In this document: piece after piece, positions 34,050 to 43,362 of the stretch
How the letters are laid out: each line of letters opens with the position of its first letter
Numbering within the stretch: position 1 is the first letter of the stretch
NCBI GenBank assembly: GCA_003868215.1
Contig: QWDQ01000023.1
Span: 1 to 64,000, forward strand
From: Pseudophaeomoniella oleicola
Taxonomy: Eukaryota > Ascomycota > Eurotiomycetes > Phaeomoniellales > Phaeomoniellaceae
DNA length: 64,000 bases
Direction of reading: 5' to 3'
Position numbers and translations under genes: made by a program
The notes under the pieces: generated by a model
What the model saw: the letters and a program-made list of their open reading frames with translations, nothing else
Databases searched by the model: none
Told to the model about the DNA's origin: nothing

Positions 34050-35603
34050 ATGCTGTTCACCACAGCTCTCCCGTTTTGGCTATTTGCCGACGTGGTGTTT
34101 GCTGCCACTTACCAAGGCTTCAGCTATGGCTCGACTTTCACTGACAACACCCCCAAATCTCTTCAGGACTTCACAGACGAATTCAACACTGCCCGTTCTC
34201 TCGAAGGAACCTCCTCAAAGTTTACAAGCGCTCGCTTGTTCACAATGATCCAAGCGGGTACCCCAGACAAACCGACTGCTGCTATCGAAGCCGCAATCAA
34301 CACAGGGACATCTCTCCTGCTCGGATTGTGGGCATCGGCTGGGCCAATTCATATTTCGGTCGAGCTTGCCGCATTGGAGGTTGCCATTCAAAACTACGGC
34401 CAGCGCTTCACGGACCTCATCGTCGGCATTTCTGTTGGAAGCGAGGACCTCTACCGCATGTCGCCTTTGGACACCGATAGCCAGGCAGGGCTAGGGGCTT
34501 CTCCTGAAGACGTAGTCACATACATCAATTCCACGCGCTCTCTGATTGCGGGCACTTCTGCTGCCAATGTACCTGTGGGCCATGTCGATACCTGGACTGC
34601 TTGGGTGAATTCTTCCAACGCAGCTGTCATTGAGGCTTGTGACTTCATCGGCATGGATGGATATCCCTATTTCCAGAGTTCAGAAGCAAACTCAGTGGAC
34701 GTCGCCAAAGCACTATTGTTTGAGGCCTTTGCTGCTACCGCTGGAGTTGCCGGGGATCGACCGGTCTGGATCACAGAGACTGGCTGGCCTGTCAGTGGAC
34801 CGGTGTCAAACCAAGCCGTTGCTAACGTCGAAAATGCTGAGAAGTATTGGAATCAAGTTGGTTGTGCTATCTTCGGGCAGATCAGCACATGGTGGTACAC
34901 TCTGCAGGATGCTTTTCCCACTGCTCCGACTCCAAGTTTTGGGATCCTTGGGAATGACTTGAGCGATATGCCTCTGTACAACCTTTCCTGTTCTGAGTCG
35001 AGTTCAACAACGCTTCCTACAGCAAACGCCTCACAATCGGCCAGTGTTGTCTCAGCTTCAACCGCGGCGCCGATTACGACATCAACCACTGCCCCAGCGA
35101 CGTCGATGCCTAGCGGGTGTGGGACTGCCCTCACCGGAAGCTACGAATTCCCACATTTGATCGTGCCAATCCATGCGGAAATGGCGGATGAAGCATTTGG
35201 CAATGGCTACGATGGACATTTCTCTCGCAGCATTTCCACCCTATTCAACTTCGACATACCAGAGTCAACGTCTGGACAAGTATGTACACTTGTCTTTCTA
35301 TTCCCAACCGTCGAGCAGATGCCGGCCGCAAACTACAATCTCAGTGGTGCTGGAAATTTGTACATCAGCAGGCTCATGGGTCCCGCCTCTCAAGATACCA
35401 CATGGAACACCACACCAGAGGTCGCTGCCATCTCAGGTACCATCTATGGGCTCGAGCCTGGCAACAAGTATGTGCTTGGAGCTGGTACATGTCCCGCTGG
35501 GCGAACAATCGGTATTGAGGTTTCTGGCGCGGGCAGCTTGGACTTGACCTACTTTCAAGAATCCAGTGCTCCAGGTATCGGGTTATACATCACCATCTGC
35601 TAG
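34050..35603 (+). CDS. GH17 beta-1,3-glucanase fused to a But2 C-terminal domain
   Basis: Secreted, intronless, 517 residues. Signal peptide at 1-18 (MLFTTALPFWLFADVVFA). The GH17 catalytic domain spans about 19-312: YQGFSYGS at the mature start, acid/base Glu in ISVGSEDLYR (about E132), FIGMDGYPYFQ, nucleophile Glu in WITETGWPVSG (about E243) and WWYTLQDAF. A Ser/Thr/Ala linker (about 315-356) follows. The But2 domain (about 357-517) has SYEFPHLIVPI, STLFNFDIPES, CTLVFLFP and the terminal YFQESSAPGIGLYITIC. But2 domains are common in secreted fungal proteins but their ligand is unknown; here it may anchor or target the glucanase to the wall (inference). Confidence 0.95.
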   Translation: MLFTTALPFWLFADVVFAATYQGFSYGSTFTDNTPKSLQDFTDEFNTARSLEGTSSKFTSARLFTMIQAGTPDKPTAAIEAAINTGTSLLLGLWASAGPIHISVELAALEVAIQNYGQRFTDLIVGISVGSEDLYRMSPLDTDSQAGLGASPEDVVTYINSTRSLIAGTSAANVPVGHVDTWTAWVNSSNAAVIEACDFIGMDGYPYFQSSEANSVDVAKALLFEAFAATAGVAGDRPVWITETGWPVSGPVSNQAVANVENAEKYWNQVGCAIFGQISTWWYTLQDAFPTAPTPSFGILGNDLSDMPLYNLSCSESSSTTLPTANASQSASVVSASTAAPITTSTTAPATSMPSGCGTALTGSYEFPHLIVPIHAEMADEAFGNGYDGHFSRSISTLFNFDIPESTSGQVCTLVFLFPTVEQMPAANYNLSGAGNLYISRLMGPASQDTTWNTTPEVAAISGTIYGLEPGNKYVLGAGTCPAGRTIGIEVSGAGSLDLTYFQESSAPGIGLYITIC

Positions 35604-36215
35604 GCATTGCTTTATCGCGAGTTGCACTCCGAAAACAAGAAGGTCACGAAGTCAGGCCGGTAGCGCGCAAAACACAGCAGTGCTGTCTATTAGTTTTAAC
35701 GGCTCAATGTTCCGTGGTTTAGTCGTATGAAAGATGGACGGGCATGGGTCTATTCAGGGGAGTCCTTGCTTGTACGTTTGTATCACTTAGCAAAATGGAT
35801 AGCTCATTCATTCTTCCTTCTTCGTCTAAACATGCCTGTCCAGTCTGGTTTTTTCCCTTGGCTAGACGCAACATGAGCATTACTATATGGCTTCCTCGTG
35901 ATCCCATATAACCCGAAGCCCATTGTAAGCCTGCGTCAGACCTTGTTTTTTGCGAATCACATGGATGGATGGTGACTGTCTGATAATTTCGCACACGGAC
36001 AATCAGTCATCCATAGCAAAGACTACCTTAAGGGGCAATGTGGAGATAGGGGATCCTGATAAACAGATTTGGGCAACTTTCAGTTAAACGGTCGGCGTCG
36101 TTATCTTATCTAGCCGCACTCCACTGAGGTTCAACATCTGAAAAAAAGTTGCGCTTCTCCCACCTCATCGTAGCAGACGAACTGCACTGTACACTCACCA
36201 GATACGCAATCAGCC
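35604..36215. other. intergenic
   Basis: Between GH17 and Lrp1, same orientation. Nothing beyond an AT-balanced promoter-like sequence was recognised. Confidence 0.55.
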
Positions 36216-37028
36216 ATGGACACTCAGAAGCTTACCGACCTGGTTGACCAGCTTGATGACAATATTGACGATCTGGAAGAGCAACTGGAGCCTCTATTGT
36301 CTGCCGCCTTTTCTGCGACAACCAAGAAACTCCCAGTACTGGATCGCGCAAAGCTCTATGTTCTGGTCACGTACACGATCGAGTCTTTGCTATTTTGTGC
36401 GTTCCTCATGCCTCAGATGCAATGACACATAGCCTAACATCTATCCCAATAGCTTATATTCGCTTGCATGGCCAGGATGCTAAAGAACATCCCGTCTTCA
36501 AAGAACTGTCGCGCGTTCGATTATACTTCGAAAAGATCAAAGAAGCAGAAAATGGAGGACCAACGAAGCGCGAAAATCTTTCACTGAACAAAGAGGCCGC
36601 TGGGAGGATGATAAAGCATGGATTGGTCAGTTCAACCCCGCATGACTCTACGAGTGATCTGATTCTAACATTGTGGTGTGCAGTCAGGCAATGATAAGTA
36701 TGACAGAGAAAGAGCGGCTCGTGAAGCGACAGAACAAGCTCTCGCTTCAGCAAAGTTACGAGCCGTTCCTGACCGTTCGAACCCGAGGAAACGTATTTTC
36801 GAAGCAGTGGATGGTGCTGAAGTGAATCCAAAAGGCAACGCCCCCGATAGCGCCGACGTGATAGAGGATCAGGCATCAACTGCGCCAAGCACTCCTCGCG
36901 ATGAGAGCTCGGGTAAGAAGAACAAAGAGTCAACCTCGCAAAGGAGGGAAAGGAAACACAAGGCTAAACACGGCGGTGACCACAAGGAATCAAAACGAGC
37001 AAGGAAGAAGCGTGAAGGAGGCGGCTGA
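36216..37028 (+). CDS. LRP1: nuclear exosome cofactor Lrp1/Rrp47 (C1D family)
   Basis: RNA-binding partner of Rrp6 in nuclear exosome processing of rRNA, snRNA and snoRNA. Exons 36216-36396, 36453-36625 and 36684-37028, in frame, 232 residues. The Sas10/Utp3/C1D domain spans about 1-115: LTDLVDQLDDNIDDLEEQLE, LYVLVTYTIESLLFS and the diagnostic YIRLHGQDAKEHPVFKELSR followed by VRLYFEKIK. The tail is Lys/Arg-rich (RRERKHKAKH, KRARKKREGGG), typical of the RNA-binding C-terminus of Rrp47. Confidence 0.93.
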
Positions 37029-37886
37029 AAGGCTCTGGCCTATGACGAGCCTCATACAATAAGTGCACGTTACAGCTACCACCGAAGTGCATGAAACTAT
37101 CGAGATAGCCAGACACGTTGCGTGCGGGAACAATGCCTTCGATGATGCTGTTTTGCACAAGTCTATTCGTGTGGAATCTCCGAACACATCATCAGCTACG
37201 GAGTTGTCCCTGACGGACTTAGGGCTGGCCGATCACACTGCCCAGTCCGAGAAAGATGGTGCAGTAGAACACCCACTGCGAGAAGAGTCACCTGTACATC
37301 TTGAGATATCAAAGTGAATCATCAGCTGTGGTACAGAGACCCTCCTTGAGTGATGGAAGCCGTCACTCGCTAGGGAGTCGACACATCATTCCGGCCGCTC
37401 TCGAACTACGTGGATAGACGAGCTTCAGCGATATAATATCAAGCAAGATGCCTGCATGTCGCATATTTCAGTTCTTTACCCTGATCATTACATCTCGGGC
37501 CACTGATCGTCCGAAGCGAATTTGCGCGTTGTGACTTCCCCCGCCTTTTACCCGTCGCACCCCGGACGCTTGTCTACTACGTAGCACGGCGACTAGTAGA
37601 ATTTTCTCATATTCTAGAAAAGGTTACTCAACTTCCAATCGAGGGGCGTTGCAAAAATTGGTCGTGTTCGTGATCAATTCTTCATATTATCCATGGTGCT
37701 ATCCATATTTTCCGGCGGAAGAATTATTCTGAGTTCGTGTTCCTGCATTCTGCTTGAACCGCATATCCCGTAGGAGCTATTTCTTTTTGCCATGCGCTTC
37801 CACATATTTCCTAAGGTTCTAGATGTTTTCAAGATGACCGTGATTGTCAGGTTGTTGGACTTTCTGCAGTCAGAAACAAGTCTAGG
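37029..37886. other. intergenic upstream of GH35
   Basis: The first 290 bp hold an 84-codon frame with no ATG start; not called. Near 37575-37586 is TACTACGTAGCA, a variant of the palindrome found at 16.6 and 19.4 kb, and a TTTTCT/AGAAAA inverted pair follows at about 37601-37622. Confidence 0.55.
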
Positions 37887-40800
37887 ATGAAGCTCATACT
37901 TTTTCTGTCATGGTTTTCGTTTCTCTGGATTCCCATATCGGCGACAACAGATGGCTTGACCGACCTCGTTGCTTGGGATCCATATAGCCTTACTGTCAAC
38001 GGTTCTCGTATCTTCATCTACTCTGCAGAGTTCCATTACCAGCGTCTCCCGATACCAGAACTTTGGCTTGACGTTTTACAGAAGTTTCGTGCTAGTGGTT
38101 TCAATGCCATTAGGTTAGTTCCGTATTCGATGCCCTTCCAGAAGTCGTCGTTCAGCGCGTGGATGAAATATGTTTGAGGATGCCTCCTGACTATGCTTGA
38201 CAGCGTCTATTTCTTTTGGAGCTATCATTCCACTGTCGAGGGCACTTACGACTTCGAGACCGGTGGTCATGATGTACAACGGTTATTTGACTATGCGAAA
38301 CAAGCAGGAATATATGTGATTGCAAGGTAGGCCTTTAGAAGAATGGCCGGTATACACGGACTAACACTTAAGAGGGCTGGGCCATATTGCAATGCTGAGA
38401 CCAACGGAGGAGGTCTCGCCCTGTATCTGAGCGATGGAAGCGGAGGCAATCTTCGGACGAGCAACGCCACCTATCATCAAGCCTGGTTGCCGTGGATCAC
38501 AAGGATCGGCCAGATCATCGCAGCAAATTCTATTGATAACGGCGGCCCTGTCATTTTGAATCAGGTCGAGAATGAACTGCAGGAAACAACTCACTCTGCA
38601 AGCAATACCCTTGTCGTCTATATGGAACAACTCGAGCAGGCGTTTAGAGATGCAGGCGTCGTTGTCCCATCTATGCACAATGAAAAAGGTGAACGATCTG
38701 TCAGCTGGTCTACAGACTATGAAGATGTAGGAGGCGCGGTCAATGTTTATGGCTTAGATAGCTACCCCGGTGGGTTGAGTTGTACTGATCCGAGCACTGG
38801 ATTTAGCGTGGTGAGGAGCTATTACCAATGGTTCCAGAACTATAGCTATACCCAGCCAGAGTATCTGGCAGAGTTTGAGGGTGGCTACTTGACTCCCTGG
38901 GGCGGTACATTCTACGACGATTGCATATCAGAGCTCAGTCCCGACTTTCCTGACGTTTACTACAAGAACAACATCGGGCAAAAGGCAACTTTGCAAAGTA
39001 TCTATATGGCGTTTGGGGGAACTAATTGGGGTCATTCAGCTGCTCCGGTTGTATACACATCCTGTAAGCACGTCCATCAGGCGTTCTTGGAGCGTACTGA
39101 CATTGTTAGATGACTTCAGCGCACCCCTCCGTGAAAACCGACAAATACGTGACAAAATGGGTCAAACGAAACTTATCGCTCTGTTCACTCGTGTTTCGAC
39201 AGATCTCTTGACCACGAATATGGAAGGCAATGGGACTGGGTATACATCAGACTCATCGATATATACGTGGGTCCTACGCAATCCTTATACCGGCGCCGGA
39301 TTTTACATTGTTCAACATGCCACTTCTTCTTCCATTGCGTCGACAGCCTTCTCGTTGGATGTCAACACAACTGTTGGTACATTAACATTGCCCAATATCA
39401 ACCTAAATGGCCGACAAAGCAAGATTATTGTCACAGATTATAAACTTGGACATAGTACCTTGCTCTATGTCTCAACAGACATTGCTGTTTATGGTGCTTT
39501 TGGTCTGACAGATGTGGTAGTCCTGTACTCTGATGTGGGCCAAATCAGCTCTTTTGCCTTCAAAGATGCTAGGAGACAGCCCTTCCAAACATATGGTGTC
39601 GGTGGTAATGTCACCGTCAGTACCACAAATGGTACCACATCATACACGTACACTCAAACCTCTGGCAAGACCGTTGTGGAATTCATGAACGGGACAATCA
39701 TTTATCTCCTGGATACTGAAACCGCCTGGCGATTTTGGGCTTCCCCGACAACAAGCGATCCCTATGTCACAGCCTCACAGCAGATTTTCGTTCTAGGCCC
39801 ATATCTTGTCCGCAGTGCGTCACTGCACGGCACGACCATTGAACTAGTAGGCGACAATGACAACAGTGCTTCCATTGAGGTTTACGCAGGTGCGAATGCC
39901 AATTCTGTCAGTTGGAACGGAAAAGTAGTTACCGTGGCCAAAACCCCCTACGGTAGTCTTATAGGAACGATCCCCGGCGCAGAAAACCTATCCATCATTC
40001 TTCCCTCGCTAACAGGATGGAAAGTCCGCAACACTCTTCCCGAAATCAGTCCCTCATACGACGATTCGAAATGGACGGTCTGCAACAAGACCACGACTCG
40101 TAGCCCCGTCGCTCCTCTCACGTACCCTGTTCTCTTCTCCTCCGACTATGGCTACTACATCGGCATCAAAATCTATCGTGGTCGCTTCGATGGCTTAAAC
40201 GTCACCGGTGCAAATATCACTGCCCAAGGTGGCGTCGCGTTTGGGTGGAATGTCTGGCTCAATGGCAACCTCATCTCCTCGGTCCCTGGCAATGCGTCTG
40301 TCGGTGTATCGTCAGCTATCCTCGACTTCTCTAATCAAACTTTGAAGACAAGAGGAAATCTTCTGACCGCCGTGATCGACTATACCGGCCACGATGAAAC
40401 GTCTACAAGACCTGCTGGCGTGGAGAACCCTCGTGGTCTCTTAGGGGCAGTGCTCTACGGGGGTGGGAACTTTACAACTTGGAAGATCCAGGGAAATGCT
40501 GGTGGTGCTCTCGGTGCCTACAACCTTGATCCCGTCCGTGCACCAATGAATGAAGGTGGCCTCCTAGCTGAACGACAAGGGTGGCATTTACCAGGTTATG
40601 AAGTCAAGAGCTCTGACGGGTGGATCAGTGGTGAACCTACGGAGTAAGTCCATATCTTCCGACCTTGCCAGCTCCTAGACTCCTGTGTATGGATCACATC
40701 TAGCCTACTTTACACCAATAGTTTCCCTATTCTCTCCTTCCACCCTTAGTTGAAATGCCCCTCCCTAACCTATATCCAGCCCCATAACCTCCCCCGGCAT

Positions 40801-41185
40801 CCTATTCTACCACCTCACCACCCCCCTCTCCCTCCCCCTCAACCACGACATCCCTCTCGCCATCCGCTTCTCCACCTCTTCCTCTTCCCCCCTCCGCCTC
40901 CAACTCTTCGTCAACGGCTACCAATACGGCAAATACGTACCCCACCTCGGCCCGCAAACCACGTTCCCCATCCCGCCCGGCGTGCTGAACACGAACGGCA
41001 TGAATACCTTGAGCTTGAGTCTGTGGTCGATGGCTGGCGACGGTGTCGTGAAGTTAGACACTGTCGAGTGGGTCGTGCAGGGCGGCAGCGTGTATGAGAG
41101 CGGATTCGAGTTCTTTGGGAACGGGGATTGGGCGGGTAGTGCGTATCAGCCTGGATGGAGGAGTGAGAGGGCGGAGTATACCTAG
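37887..41185 (+). CDS. secreted GH35 beta-galactosidase (LacA-like)
   Basis: Removes terminal beta-galactose from oligo- and polysaccharides outside the cell. Exons 37887-38113, 38204-38326, 38375-39063, 39110-40643 and 40780-41185 join in frame to 992 residues, the usual length for fungal LacA-type enzymes. Signal peptide at about 1-19. Catalytic TIM barrel: FIYSAEFHYQRLPIPELW, SVYFFWSYHS, ARAGPYCNAETNGGG, acid/base region LNQVENELQ (E182/E184) and nucleophile region YLAEFEGG (E283/E285), then YMAFGGTNWG. The later part has the fungal beta-galactosidase accessory domains, ending with jelly-roll motifs such as FVNGYQYGKYVPHLGPQ. The third acceptor must be AAGAG (exon at 38375) to preserve ARAGPYCN. 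Confidence 0.95.
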
Positions 41186-41529
41186 GTAGGTATATATATA
41201 CGTCAACAAACCAATTCAACAACCCAATTCAATCAATCAATCTGATTGACTCCCTGTATTTCTTCTACAGTGTCGTCGCCCTTTACTCTTTCGATGAAAC
41301 TTTTGTGAATGAGATTGAAGTGAAATGAAGTTGAAGTTGAAGTGAAGCAAGCAGAGTATACTTGAACTTATACCTTCTCCTCCTTTTTTTTTTTGCATCG
41401 TGTTCATTATCTGTATCCTCCTCTCCTTCGAGTCAAAAAAGAAAAAAAAAACCATGGATTACAATACCACCCAAGAAACCGCTTCCGCTCAAACAATAAA
41501 AAAAAAAGGGGGGGGGGGGCGCGCTTCAA
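41186..41529. other. convergent intergenic with homopolymers
   Basis: Lies between the stops of GH35 and the F-box-like gene. It contains GAAGTTGAAGTTGAAGTG repeats, a T10-11 run near 41384-41394 and an A run directly followed by a G run near 41497-41519. Confidence 0.7.
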
Positions 41530-42911
41530 TCAACCCATACAAATCGGACATCGAACCCCAGGCTTCTCTCGCATCTTTCTAAGATCCGCCGCGAAATTGT
41601 CATTGTCGTCGTCGTCGTTGCTGCTTGGAAGTAAACCGCTCACGTTCCTGCTCTTCCAGAAGCGGATGTCCTGAAACGCCGGAGTGGATATGCCGCTGAG
41701 GTCGATGGAGAGGAGGTGGTTGAACAGGGGGCGGTTGTGGGTGAGCATGCTGAGGGTGAGGGTGGCGGCGAGGGAGTCGAGCCAGATGCGTTCGGAGGGG
41801 GATGGGGGTTGGGGTTTTGTTGTGGCAGCGGTTACGGCGGTGGTGGTGGTGGTATCAGTGGTTTCAGGGGGAGTGGTGTTTTGGCGGCGGCGGCGGCGAC
41901 GAGATCCTGAGCGGGGCAGCGGTGGGAGGCAGAGGCGGTGGAGCCAGGAGGGGAGCGAGGTTGAGGGGAAAGGGCGGAGGGTGGTGAGGGATTGTTTGAC
42001 GAGAGGGAGGTCGTTTTTGTAGGCTGCTACGAGACAGGTCCAGAATTCGGGGGGTCGGTCGAGTAGTCGTGCCTTGAGGTTCGGGTTGTTGAGGTGGCAG
42101 GTCTGATGGGGGTCGAGGAGGCTCCAGGCGTAGGTACCGCTGAGTAAGAAGACGGTGACTTCGCAGATCGTGCGTAGCGAGTCCGAGATCTTGTCGGGAG
42201 AAGAACGACGAGAGCCCTTTGGCGACGTAGCCGTTACACGATCACTCTCGGCCGCCGCTGTGGTCTGCTGAGATTCAGAACCGTCAGTCTGCCGGCTGCT
42301 CGCCCCTTTTTCTAATCCGACGGCAGCGTTCCTCAGCGACGACAACAGCTGTTCAAGATTCCGATGACGACGGCCCTCCCCCGGCCTCGACATGACACCG
42401 ATCAAATACCGAACCACCGACCTCTCGTGAAATCTCCTCGGACCCCTGAATACACCATTCGTAACTCCATTGCAAAACGTCGAATCGCACCTCCGACACC
42501 CACGATCCCCCAACAACGACGACGGCGGCGGCAGCGCCGAAGAAGACTCGACCGTTTCATCAGCGACGCCGTTCCTCCATAGTGTCCTAGACTCGATCAT
42601 CCGATCAATCAAACCCTCATCGAAATACAATCGATCCACCTCGTCTGCGAAAAGTCCTGGAAATAACCATGTTAGATATAAGTAGTAGTATATTTCAAGT
42701 CTTCTTTTTGCATTGGATCTGTCATACTGCTTACTAGCCGGAGGACCACTGCCTGTCGAACTGGTGCCGTGTGTACATGGTAGGAAATAATCTCCAAAAG
42801 GATCTCGTGGGGGATGTGTAGTCCTCCTTGAGGCTTTGATGCCGCTGGTGGATGATAAGAATGGGTGTCGATGTTGGTGGAAGTTAGCCTGAAGGGGAGT
42901 GTGAACTGCAT
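41530..42911 (-). CDS. hypothetical protein with F-box-like N-terminus
   Basis: Exons (minus): 42911-42728 and 42656-41530; a GTATGA donor at 42727 and a TTTCCAG acceptor keep frame, giving 436 residues. The joined N-terminus reads LHIPHEILLEIISYHVHTAP then VVLRLVSRLFADEVDRLYF, which matches the F-box-like pattern (Pro-hydrophobic-Glu-Leu-Leu start, LRLVSR middle). No catalytic motif is seen downstream. Middle and C-terminal regions carry helical pieces (FWTCLVAAYKNDLPLVKQSL, TLSMLTHNRPLFNHLLS) faintly like ankyrin helices, plus low-complexity Arg, Thr and Asp runs. A Skp1-ubiquitin-ligase adaptor role is only a guess. Confidence 0.7.
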
Positions 42912-43362
42912 CTGCGTTCTCAGAGAGCATGGAATGATATGTGAATGACACGTCCCTGATGCGTGTTTGTATCGTTAGAATATATATAATCTCGTGGCGA
43001 TGGATCAATTGGGTTGTCGTGAGAATGATTCAAGGTGATGGGAGAATATATATTGCGAGTTTCTACCGAATGCATTGCGGCACAGCAAGTTTCATTATCA
43101 CTCCAATCATACGACACACAACAGCTATCTACCTCAGTTCTAATGCATGCGACTTGCAGGGATTTGGAAAATGGATGAATCTCAACATTCGACGGCGCAA
43201 GGATCAAGTCTCGCGAGCTAAAGTACCTGGCTAATTCCTATCTCTACCAACATCCGACTCTCCTGGTCTCAAGGCGCATGAGAGCAACAACCAAGAGCTC
43301 ATCTTCGTAATCCGAGCCTTCCACATCATTCCAGTCTTGTATCGGAACCAATGAGCCACTGC
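42912..43362. other. intergenic
   Basis: Between the F-box-like gene (upstream side) and the ING gene (3' side). Nothing recognised. Confidence 0.6.

Noticed and set aside
37063-37317. 84-codon plus-strand frame after Lrp1
   Set aside because: Starts only with GTG, has no motif, and is not connected to Lrp1 by a usable splice site.
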